Source: Christensenella sp. UBA2853 (GTDB lineage Bacteria; Bacillota; Clostridia; Christensenellales; Aristaeellaceae). Taken from it: a DNA stretch of 64,000 bases. Shown in pieces: positions 17,345-23,778 of this stretch; the first letter of the stretch is position 1; every line of letters begins with the position of its first letter. The DNA is taken from NCBI GenBank assembly GCA_002350845.1, contig DEFL01000081.1, positions 72,078 to 136,077 of the forward strand, read 5' to 3'. A program made the translations under genes and the position numbers. The notes beneath the pieces are model-generated. The model was not told the DNA's origin, made no database searches, and saw only the letters and a list, made by a program, of their open reading frames with translations.

Positions 17345-17399
17345 ACAACAAAAAAGATGAGGGATTGAATCACCTCACCTTTTGCATGATAAAGGAAGA

Positions 17400-18533
17400 T
17401 CAGTCGTGTTTGCCCAGCAGATAGACGCCGACATTGCCATCCTTGTCCTTTGTATAGCCATACCAGATGCCGGTTTCAGGAGTCAGGAAGGAAGTGCCTA
17501 CACCCTTCTGGTTGCAGATATCTGCAAACTTGTCGCCCATGCCATCCAGCTCGGAATAAGAGAAGTGCTGCTGATGCTCAGGCAGAGCAGTTTTTGCTTT
17601 GACGGAAGCAATCCATTCACCCATATGCTGACAGTTGGGATTACGACGATCATAGTCAAAAGAAGCACCGGCAACCTGATACATGAACAGGTCGGGATTG
17701 CAGTTCTGATAGAAATAAGGACGGGTTTCAAAGCCGTAACCGTCAGCCTGCATTTCGGAGTTCCAGAGCAGAACAGTAAAGCCGTCATCTGTGGTGATCT
17801 TCATATTCATGATCTCACGCTCGTAGATCCATGCATACAGCTTATAGAAGTTGGGTGTGCCGTCCGGATTGCTGTATTTTTCTACGTCCAGAGTATCACT
17901 CTTCGGCTTCTTGCTGCAGTTGTGGTTGCTGCGAATGGTTTCCAGGGTGCAGCCATGGAGCTGGAACTTGTCATGAGCCCCGGCTTCGCTGATATAGTGA
18001 GCAGCATAGTTGATCTTTTCACGCCATACAACAGAAGGGAGTGTACCCTGCGGGCAGATGACCTGGCACTCGGGGTATTCTTCGAGGACAGAGTGGAGTT
18101 CGCCGGTGTGGTCAGCGTGGCCGTGAGTCAGCACACAGTATTCACCACCGTGCACCCACTTGCCGCCGGACAGGTCGGTGGGAGTGTACTTGTATTCATT
18201 GTGTGCGTCGTTGGGATCGTCCCAGTAGGGATCCATGATGATGGTGTTGCCGTTGGGCAGCACGAACTCATAGAAGTTGACACCGCTCCAGCGGACCTTC
18301 AGTTTCAGGTCGGGATCATCCCAATCCTTGGTTGGCAGGTTCTTGCGGTCCAGCACGCCGGAAACACCAGGTACGGTGGGTTCGAAGTTGTTCTTGATTT
18401 CGACTTTCTCGCCCTCATTGGGATCAACAGTCTCACCTTTGGCGGTATTCAGTATGGATACACTGGTGGTGGCTGCGGCCAGCATGCTGGCACCTGAAAC
18501 CTTCAGAAAACTACGACGGCTCAACTCTTTCAT
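17400..18533 (-). CDS. Tat-exported metallo-beta-lactamase-fold hydrolase
   Basis: This 377-residue protein has a twin-arginine signal (LSRRSFLKVSGASMLAAATT) at residues 4-23, so it is exported folded, probably with its metals loaded. The metal-binding motif THGHADHTG lies near residue 138, followed by further His and Asp residues (RSNHNCSK, and GKHD at the very end). The fold hydrolyses esters, phosphodiesters or similar bonds; the substrate is unknown. The start follows AAAGGAGG. It is divergent from a LysR-type gene across a 388-base gap, the usual arrangement of a regulator and its target. Confidence 0.87.
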   Translation of the reverse strand: MKELSRRSFLKVSGASMLAAATTSVSILNTAKGETVDPNEGEKVEIKNNFEPTVPGVSGVLDRKNLPTKDWDDPDLKLKVRWSGVNFYEFVLPNGNTIIMDPYWDDPNDAHNEYKYTPTDLSGGKWVHGGEYCVLTHGHADHTGELHSVLEEYPECQVICPQGTLPSVVWREKINYAAHYISEAGAHDKFQLHGCTLETIRSNHNCSKKPKSDTLDVEKYSNPDGTPNFYKLYAWIYEREIMNMKITTDDGFTVLLWNSEMQADGYGFETRPYFYQNCNPDLFMYQVAGASFDYDRRNPNCQHMGEWIASVKAKTALPEHQQHFSYSELDGMGDKFADICNQKGVGTSFLTPETGIWYGYTKDKDGNVGVYLLGKHD

Positions 18534-18921
18534 GGTTGTACCTCCTTTTGCTGCTTTGCAGCGATTTCCTGGGTGTGATAAACTGCGGTCGGCTGATTAG
18601 ACAGTCAGATAGAAGACATGCAAGGTGCAGATTTATCAGATAATGCTGCATTCATGATGGTTTTCTGTCAGTCTGTTGATCAACCTTTTTACAAACATGG
18701 ATGAACACCTGTTTGATGGCCTCATTATACCTATAGCGATTCAATTCGTGAAATAAAGGTTTGTTATTGACCTGATAGCCAAAAACAATGAGCATTTTTT
18801 CCTGCATTGTGGGATAATAATCAACATACAGGTTCGTTGGTTTGACAGAATGAAATGATTCGCTTTCTTGAGCCCAGGGAGAAAAACAGCCTAATGATAT
18901 CCCAAATGGAGGAGGGCTATT
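18534..18921. promoter_or_regulatory. divergent control region between the Tat hydrolase and the LysR gene
   Basis: No gene is supported in these 388 AT-rich bases. On the minus strand a -10-like TATAAT (18724-18729) with a possible TTTCAC -35 18 bases upstream could drive the hydrolase. LysR proteins usually bind such a divergent region, but I see no convincing T-N11-A palindrome to name as the site. Confidence 0.4.
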
Positions 18922-19836
18922 ATGCAGCTTCGGGAATGTGAATATATCCTTGCTATTGCACGTTTTGGAAATATGGGAAAGGCGGCACAGCATCTGTATG
19001 TATCACAGCCTGCTCTGAGCAAAATGCTGGCCAAGCTGGAGGAAGAGATAGGCGCTCCGCTGTTTGAAAGGCAGAGTTCTGGAATGCTGCCGACATCTGT
19101 GGGAGAAATCTATCTGCAGCATGCCCGGCGTATGGTGGAGCTTAATGCTCAGATGGAGCGTGAACTAAAGAATGCGAGCGGAAAGAAACCTGTGTTGAGT
19201 GTCGGGATTACCATGTTACGTACAGATTTGCTTGTGCAGACTGTTTTTCCCGGCCTTCAGAGGCGTTTCCCGGGTATGGTGGCTAACTATATTCATACTC
19301 CGCAGAGCAATCTGGCTGTCGATGTCATCAATAACCGCTGCGCACTGGGTTTTGGAATCATTTCCGATAAATTGCAGTTGAATCTCAGATATGAAAAAGT
19401 TGGGGAAGAAACCTATGTGCTAGCGGTCCCTAAAAACCATCCGCTCGTCACGAAAGCAAAATGCAGCCCGGAATGGAAATATCCTTTGATTTCTCCAGAG
19501 GATCTGCGAGATGTTCCGTTTGTACTTTCACGACCGGATGCATACAGTACGCGAGAGGCAAACCGTTTTTTTGAGGCAAACGGGATCCAGCCGCCTGTGG
19601 CGCTGACTTTGACCACCACGCGTGATGTGCTTTATGCTGTGGCGTCGGGTGTAGGCGTCTCACTGGTGCCTTCGATTCCGCTGAGCGGAGTTGCAGCCCA
19701 GAATCTTACGTACCTCAGCATCGAGAATGCTCCGGAACCCTTTCCTGTAGGTATCATTTATCGTAAAGGTTACCTCCTGAACAGGCTTGAGACCGCTTTC
19801 ATTGATGAACTGCTGACGGTATACAGTGAGACATGA
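18922..19836 (+). CDS. LysR family transcription regulator
   Basis: 304 residues. The winged helix-turn-helix is at residues 1-60 (MQLRECEYILAIARFGNMGK, AAQHLYVSQPALSKMLAKLE and IGAPLFERQSSG), followed by a linker helix and a periplasmic-binding-like effector domain beginning near residue 90 (VLSVGITML). Regulators of this type are tetramers that sense a small molecule and control a divergent gene, here probably the Tat-exported hydrolase. The ATG follows GGAGGAGGG. It lies in DNA richer in A and T than the flanks, which is consistent with the accessory island. Confidence 0.93.
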   Translation: MQLRECEYILAIARFGNMGKAAQHLYVSQPALSKMLAKLEEEIGAPLFERQSSGMLPTSVGEIYLQHARRMVELNAQMERELKNASGKKPVLSVGITMLRTDLLVQTVFPGLQRRFPGMVANYIHTPQSNLAVDVINNRCALGFGIISDKLQLNLRYEKVGEETYVLAVPKNHPLVTKAKCSPEWKYPLISPEDLRDVPFVLSRPDAYSTREANRFFEANGIQPPVALTLTTTRDVLYAVASGVGVSLVPSIPLSGVAAQNLTYLSIENAPEPFPVGIIYRKGYLLNRLETAFIDELLTVYSET

Positions 19837-20411
19837 AACGCCTCAGATGCACAGAATTCTCATAGAAATAATTGCTGTGAAGGAAAAGAAGAGCTTCCTA
19901 AGAAATCACAAGATATAGGAGGCTCCTCACCGTCTGTCAACAAAAAAGCAGAGAATGCTTTCACATCCTCTGAGACGGGGACGGAATTGAACCGTCACAA
20001 ATGAACGTAAAGCCGCAATGCAATCATGATGGAAAGTGTGTCTGCATTCTTGACTAACCCGGTTACATGCGTTACTGTCGAACCAGCACCTCACGCCTTA
20101 GACGTTCTGCCTTTTAAACTACTGACCCCGAAAGCGTAGCGCATTTCTTGAACACGCTGTCAACTCTCGTCTGTCGCGATCCTGCGGCCTGCACCACCCA
20201 CAGGTGCAGGCCGCAATCTGTTCGCCGAAAAAAAGACGTTGCACATTTATGCAGGATCATACTCTGAATTTGACGACAGTTTGACGACAATTCAGAGATC
20301 AAAATAGCATAAATACAATACTGCGAACATTTTGCCCTTGCAAAGAATGTCGAATATGGCCACAAAACCCACCGAAAAGATAAAAGAAAAGCCTGCTTCT
20401 GTTGCGAAGCT
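19837..20411. other. gene-free stretch with tRNA-like relics, left of the integrated element
   Basis: I find no protein gene in these 575 bases. On the minus strand there is a perfect T-arm-like hairpin (19980-19996, stem GACGG/CCGTC, loop TTCAATT) followed by an acceptor-like CGTCTCA. A D-arm-like GTTTAAAAGGCAGAAC is at 20104-20119 and GCTGGTTCGAC at about 20078-20088. The pieces do not fold into one normal tRNA, so they look like broken or rearranged tRNA or tmRNA sequence. A hairpin with a T run (20387-20420) precedes the left repeat. Confidence 0.4.
20262..20297. repeat. inverted repeat enclosing a direct repeat, possible integrase arm site
   Basis: CTCTGAATT (20262-20270) is inverted at 20289-20297. 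Between them TGACGACA occurs twice with an 11-bp period (20271-20278, 20282-20289). Paired direct repeats one helical turn apart are typical of tyrosine-integrase arm sites. Confidence 0.55.
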
Positions 20412-20458
20412 GGGCTTTTTATGCTGATGGCGGGACTCGAACCCGCACGCCGTGAAGC
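20412..20458. repeat. left attachment repeat (47 bp) of an integrated element
   Basis: These 47 bases are identical to 21419-21465, which cover the 3' part of the tRNA-Leu gene (T arm, acceptor stem and part of the variable arm) and the first bases behind it. A copy of a tRNA 3' end without the rest of the tRNA is the classical far end of an element integrated into that tRNA. Confidence 0.85.
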
Positions 20459-20581
20459 CAAGGGACGCTCGAAAACGTGAAAGCGTTGGAAAAACTGGCT
20501 TTCAGCGGATTCAATGAGTACAAAACACATGATAATGCCGTGATGGTGGGAGCCTGTGCTCTGGGCGGTTTCGTGTTTTAG
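20456..20581 (+). pseudogene. C-terminal fragment of an unknown protein, inside the element
   Basis: A 41-codon open stretch begins at the left repeat and ends at TAG (20579-20581). The translation includes NVKALEKLAFSGFNEYKTHD and MVGACALGGFVF. Its composition is protein-like, but there is no start codon with a ribosome binding site. I do not recognise the family. It is probably the truncated tail of an element gene. Confidence 0.35.
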
Positions 20582-20600
20582 GGCCGCAAAGTGCTGGAGG

Positions 20601-21065
20601 TCAGGATGTCTGCCACCAAAGGAAATTAGATTTCTTTTCTATATCTCCGGTATTAATGTTTATTACATATTCAGAAGTTGGTTTCCCATAAAATATGTCT
20701 ATTGTTTTTTTCTCGTCATCCTGATGATATTGAAAAACTGTAACAAACAACATGCCGTTATCACAAGCCACACGAGTGGTTATTCCCAAGGATTCGTTGA
20801 TGATTGCGTGGACTTCATGATCATCTTCAAAAAAGGCTTTATAATAATCAAGAGCAAAAGTATCAGGTGTGTTTTCAGAAGTATAATTTGATAATATACA
20901 GCGCACAGATACATCAATGGGGATTTCTCCAAGGATAGATAATCCCTGTTCATCTGATAACTGTGCCTGTAAAACCTCTTTGTCAATGTCGTTTGCAGCA
21001 GTGCTTGCAGATAAACATGTTATAAGAAGTATAAGGATTACTAAAAATGATGTTATTTTTTTCAT
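20601..21065 (-). CDS. small secreted protein of unknown function
   Basis: The 154-residue protein starts at an ATG after GGAG (spacing six). Residues 1-24 form a signal peptide (MKKITSFLVILILLITCLSA) with a cysteine in a lipobox-like position (LITC), so it could be a lipoprotein. The mature part is acidic, with RCILSNYTSENTPDTF, HQDDEKKTIDIFYG and ININTGDIEKK. I do not recognise a family. It lies between the attachment repeats of a decayed element and is much richer in A and T than the chromosome around, so it was probably brought in by transfer. A relic of a second copy is at 17262-17344. Confidence 0.7.
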   Translation of the reverse strand: MKKITSFLVILILLITCLSASTAANDIDKEVLQAQLSDEQGLSILGEIPIDVSVRCILSNYTSENTPDTFALDYYKAFFEDDHEVHAIINESLGITTRVACDNGMLFVTVFQYHQDDEKKTIDIFYGKPTSEYVININTGDIEKKSNFLWWQTS

Positions 21066-21169
21066 TACAATCTCCATATACGTTGTGAAAATGAGATGCT
21101 TTGTTCAATCATAACATAAAATGATTCGAATTAACACAGGGCATTTCCATAACAGTTATATCTTGCAAC

Positions 21170-21361
21170 CAGTTACGATGGGTCAATAAAGCGTGGCATG
21201 ATATCTCCATAGAAAACGGTGTAGACATGAAGACATTGTCAATGTCTTTGGGGCATCATTCCGTTGCTTTCACTATGGATAAGTACGGACATGTATCTGG
21301 AACAATGAAAAGAAAAGCAACCGAGAAAATGTCGGAATACATCTCAGAGCTGCTGGAATGA
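21170..21361 (+). pseudogene. tyrosine recombinase (phage-type integrase), C-terminal remnant
   Basis: The frame ending at TGA 21359-21361 encodes the last part of a tyrosine integrase: ISIENGVDMKTLSMSLGHHS, then TMDKYGHVSGTMKRKA. The LGH histidine and the catalytic Tyr of DKYGH are kept, but the region before ISIENGVD is degraded and the N-terminal domains and the first Arg box are missing. The position directly beside the right attachment repeat is normal for such integrases. It cannot be active. Confidence 0.85.
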
Positions 21362-21364
21362 ATT

Positions 21365-21382
21365 GTGGTCAAACAGTGGTCA
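21365..21382. repeat. paired GTGGTCA repeats, probable integrase arm site
   Basis: GTGGTCA occurs at 21365-21371 and 21376-21382 with an 11-bp period, immediately behind the integrase stop codon. The pair resembles, in opposite orientation, the TGACGACA pair at 20271-20289. Confidence 0.55.
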
Positions 21383-21388
21383 GACATA

Positions 21389-21427
21389 AAAAAGCCCTTT
21401 GTATCCATTGGAATACAAGGGCTTTTT
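21389..21427. terminator. bidirectional terminator of the integrase remnant and the tRNA-Leu gene
   Basis: AAAAAGCCC and the following bases up to 21404 pair with ATACAAGGGCTTTTT (21413-21427), with one bulge. T runs on both strands make it suitable to end the integrase transcript and the tRNA transcript coming from the right. Confidence 0.75.
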
Positions 21428-21465
21428 ATGCTGATGGCGGGACTCGAACCCGCACGCCGTGAAGC
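21419..21465. repeat. right attachment repeat (47 bp), overlapping tRNA-Leu
   Basis: It is identical to 20412-20458. It includes 37 bases of the tRNA 3' exon, so insertion of the element left the tRNA complete on this side. Confidence 0.85.
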
Positions 21466-21724
21466 AGGGGATTTTCTTGCTGCACTCTGTTGCCAGAGCC
21501 GTTCGTACGTTGCAGTCTGGACTATGTCTTGGCCATACCGTCTGGCTGCAGGCCGCTGGTATATAGTCTCTACACACTTCCGTCAGATGAAACTGACGGT
21601 TTGGCTCGGCGTTGCCCCTGTGGGGTGTCCGCCGAATTAGCCAGCATTCATGCCCGCGGTTTCCCTGCGGGATGCTCCGATTTTGCTTCAAAGTCCCCGG
21701 TGTCTGCCATTCCACCACATCAGC
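21429..21724 (-). tRNA. tRNA-Leu(UAA) interrupted by a group I intron
   Basis: Exon 1 is 21691-21724 (34 bases) and exon 2 is 21429-21475 (47 bases). Joined, they give an 81-base tRNA without encoded CCA. The acceptor stem is GCTGATG/CATCAGC, the D stem GTG/CAC, the anticodon stem GGGGA/TCCCC with loop CTTAAAA, the T stem GCGGG/CCCGC with loop TTCGAGT, and the discriminator base is A. The variable arm is long, as in all tRNA-Leu. The anticodon is UAA, split between U34 and A35. The gene has its own promoter and terminator. It is the target of the integrated element on its 3' side. Confidence 0.92.
21476..21690 (-). ncRNA. group I self-splicing intron in tRNA-Leu(UAA)
   Basis: The 215-nt intron follows U34 and ends with G, as group I introns do. 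Exon CTT can pair with an internal guide GAG (21675-21677), placing a U-G pair at the 5' splice site. A P2 hairpin CCCGC/GCGGG follows. The P and Q elements read AATTCGGCGG and GCAACGCCGAGCC, with P4 formed by TCGGCG/CGCCGA (plus positions 21606-21611 and 21630-21635). The R element GTGTAGAGACTATA and S element GACATAGTCC form P7 (21564-21568 with 21520-21524). Order and wording closely follow the cyanobacterial tRNA-Leu intron as I remember it. No endonuclease gene is inside. Confidence 0.9.
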
Positions 21725-21735
21725 AGGACGAAGGC

Positions 21736-21764
21736 ATTATACACGACATGAGGCAAACCGTCAA
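21736..21764 (-). promoter_or_regulatory. promoter of tRNA-Leu(UAA)
   Basis: On the minus strand TTGACG and TATAAT stand 17 bases apart. Transcription would begin just before the first tRNA base. Confidence 0.85.
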
Positions 21765-21786
21765 ACAAGACAGATGCAACCGCGGC

Positions 21787-22521
21787 TTATGACTTCGCTG
21801 ATTCTCCAAGCGGATTCTTGGATGGAGTTCCGGCTTTTCTCGGATAGGCTTTGGGTGTCGGTGCGTTTTTGGAGAGGCGGACAAACAGATGCTGCCAGTC
21901 CCTGCCTGGAATATCATAGGAGACGGGCTCTTCCAGATGGGCGCCGAGCAGGTGGGCGGCACGGCGTGCAGCAGTCATTTCCTCAAGGACGGAAGGGCCT
22001 TTCCAGCAGAGAGCTGAGCCGCCGACGCGGACATAGGGGAGCAGATATTCGGCCAGTACAGGAAGCGGCGCTACAGCCCGGGCGACGGCTGCATCAAATG
22101 ATGCGCGAAGTTCCGGATTCCGGGCGCCGTCTTCTGCACGCGCATGCACCAGGGTGACATTCTGCAGTCCCAGCTCGGCAATCACTGCGGAAAGGAAATT
22201 CAGCCGTTTCTGCTGACTGTCCAGCAGGGTAAAACGGAGATCCGGGCAGCAGATAGCCAGCGGCATGCCGGGAAAACCGGCCCCAGTGCCCACGTCGATC
22301 ACACGACCGGATACAGGCAGGAGACCGGGCTGCGTGAGGGCCATCAGGGAATCAACATAGTGCCTGTCCAGCATTTCGCTGTCTTCAGTGACGGCCGTCA
22401 GATCCATGCGTGTATTCCAGTCCAGGAGCAGGCGGTGATAGACGGCAATCTGTTCTGCCTCGCGGATGGAAACCGGAATGGAACAGGCGTTGAGACGTTC
22501 CAGAATGGTTTGTGCGTCCAT
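21787..22521 (-). CDS. rsmG: 16S rRNA (guanine527-N7)-methyltransferase
   Basis: The 244-residue enzyme methylates G527 of 16S rRNA with S-adenosylmethionine. The SAM-binding motif is VIDVGTGAGFPGMPLAI near residues 73-89. The family signature WNTRMDLTAV is at about 35-44 and DSQQKRLNFL follows the acidic loop. The AARAVAPL-type motif appears as AVARAVAPLPVLAEYLLP. A Lys- and Pro-rich tail of about 25 residues extends the usual end. The start follows AAAGGAG. It is the last gene of a minus-strand operon with two YdcF proteins and an alcohol dehydrogenase, which is not its usual gidA/parA context. Confidence 0.96.
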   Translation of the reverse strand: MDAQTILERLNACSIPVSIREAEQIAVYHRLLLDWNTRMDLTAVTEDSEMLDRHYVDSLMALTQPGLLPVSGRVIDVGTGAGFPGMPLAICCPDLRFTLLDSQQKRLNFLSAVIAELGLQNVTLVHARAEDGARNPELRASFDAAVARAVAPLPVLAEYLLPYVRVGGSALCWKGPSVLEEMTAARRAAHLLGAHLEEPVSYDIPGRDWQHLFVRLSKNAPTPKAYPRKAGTPSKNPLGESAKS

Positions 22522-22533
22522 GCAGATGCTCCT

Positions 22534-23133
22534 TTACAGTGTGACATGCAGGGTGGATTCAATCCAGTATTTGACCCAGGAAAGTGCCTCGCGGGCATGG
22601 TTTTTCAGCCAGAACCAGCCGCCGAGTGTCGGGGAACCCAGACCAACGGCATGGAATCCCTGATCCTGTGCCAGACGCAGCGAGCGCGGCAGATGATAGT
22701 CAGAGGTGACGACCAGGACTGTTTCAGCCTTTTTCCCTTCAAGGAGGGAAGCGGCGTGGAGGAGATTCTGCCGGGTATTGAAAGAGGTGTCATCCATGAG
22801 GACCGCATCCTCCGGAATGCCCTGCTCAATCAGGACACGGCGCATGACATGTGCCTCGGCATCCGGTTCATCCGAGCCCTGTGCTCCGCAGACCACAATG
22901 ATGCATGGATGCTTTCTGTAGGCTTCCGCGGCTGCATCCAGGCGCCACTGCAGCTGGATGGACGGTGTGCCGTCAGGCCGGACCTGAGCACCCAGGACGA
23001 TGATGGCGTCATAATTATCCTGAGGCGCTTCCACGTGGGCTTCTTTCCAGCAGACCATGCCGATCAGGCCGATGTAGATGACCACAGCGATCAGGAAAAG
23101 AGTCAGAATGATGCGTAAAAACGGATGATGCAT
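22534..23133 (-). CDS. membrane-anchored YdcF/SanA-like (DUF218) protein
   Basis: 199 residues. One N-terminal membrane segment (FLRIILTLFLIAVVIYIGLIG) is followed by a DUF218 domain: YDAIIVLGAQVRPDGTPS at about 41-58, then VVCGAQGSDEPDAEAHVM, DDTSFNTRQNLLHAA and VTSDYHLPRSLRLA. This is the SanA/ElyC-like layout linked in other bacteria to envelope or cell-wall precursor functions. The substrate is not known. It begins three bases after the other YdcF gene; the ribosome site is a weak AAGGGA. Together with 23137-23778 and the fusion at 7164-8033 there are three DUF218 proteins in this window. Confidence 0.85.
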   Translation of the reverse strand: MHHPFLRIILTLFLIAVVIYIGLIGMVCWKEAHVEAPQDNYDAIIVLGAQVRPDGTPSIQLQWRLDAAAEAYRKHPCIIVVCGAQGSDEPDAEAHVMRRVLIEQGIPEDAVLMDDTSFNTRQNLLHAASLLEGKKAETVLVVTSDYHLPRSLRLAQDQGFHAVGLGSPTLGGWFWLKNHAREALSWVKYWIESTLHVTL

Positions 23134-23136
23134 GGT

Positions 23137-23778
23137 TCAGTTCCCTTCAAACGGTAAAGTATTGGCAGGCGGAGGCTCACGGCCTTCCATAAGACAGTCG
23201 AAGATTTCCATGACCTGGCTTCCCATGCGGCGGACCTCACCCAGAACAGTATGCCGGCCTTCTTCTGTAAGATACCAGGTGTCCGGCCCGATGGCGGGCA
23301 CCGCGGCGGGCACCGTCAGAATCCTGCTCTCCGGATAGGCCGCCTGGTAGTAAAAGAGTGCGCGGCGGGCATGATAGGACCGGCAGCAGAGGATGGCCTG
23401 ATGAACCGGCAGATGGAGACCGTCCGTCACCTTTCTGGAAAACGTGGCGTTTTCCCAGGTGAAGGTGGCTTTGTCCTCGCGGAGAATTGCGTCATCCGGA
23501 ACACCCAGGGACAGCAGCAGACTGCGCATCCAGGCCCACTCTGAGTCAAACTCCGGGTCCCCGGAAAACGCATCGGCAGCCTTTGCATGGCAGCCGGAGG
23601 GAAGAATGTACGGGGCATACCCCTCGGCATACAGCTTTGCAGCGAGGCGGACATGTTCTTCATGGCTTGATCCGGGAAGAAAGATCAGATCACTTTTCTC
23701 CGGAAGATCCTGCACAAAGATAAAACGAGTGACCGCGTCAATATATGCCCGGTGCTGCAGGTAAAATTCATTCTGCAT
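23137..23778 (-). CDS. cytoplasmic YdcF-like (DUF218) protein
   Basis: This 213-residue protein lacks a membrane anchor. It is a divergent DUF218 member: DLIFLPGSSHEEHVRLAAKL near 30-50, then ILPSGCHAK, the acidic loop EDKATFTWENATFS and CCRSYHARRALFYYQAAYP. The VLG strand of the family is replaced by FLPG. It starts after GGAGG and overlaps the end of the alcohol dehydrogenase gene by 11 bases, so the two are probably translated in a coupled way. A small-molecule phosphatase or nucleotide-ligand role is possible from the family but not shown. Confidence 0.8.
   Translation of the reverse strand: MQNEFYLQHRAYIDAVTRFIFVQDLPEKSDLIFLPGSSHEEHVRLAAKLYAEGYAPYILPSGCHAKAADAFSGDPEFDSEWAWMRSLLLSLGVPDDAILREDKATFTWENATFSRKVTDGLHLPVHQAILCCRSYHARRALFYYQAAYPESRILTVPAAVPAIGPDTWYLTEEGRHTVLGEVRRMGSQVMEIFDCLMEGREPPPANTLPFEGN

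Noticed and set aside
18652..18993. A 113-codon minus-strand reading frame across the LysR start
   Set aside because: It overlaps the start of the well-supported LysR gene on the other strand and has no ribosome binding site or recognisable domain.
20114..20530. A 138-codon minus-strand reading frame over the left attachment repeat
   Set aside because: It runs through the tRNA-derived repeat and the hairpin, has low-complexity Ser/Arg composition and no start signal, so it is chance.
21490..22157. Plus-strand reading frames across the tRNA-Leu intron and rsmG end
   Set aside because: The intron is explained by RNA structure and rsmG by clear motifs; these frames have no ribosome site and no intron-encoded endonuclease motif such as LAGLIDADG.
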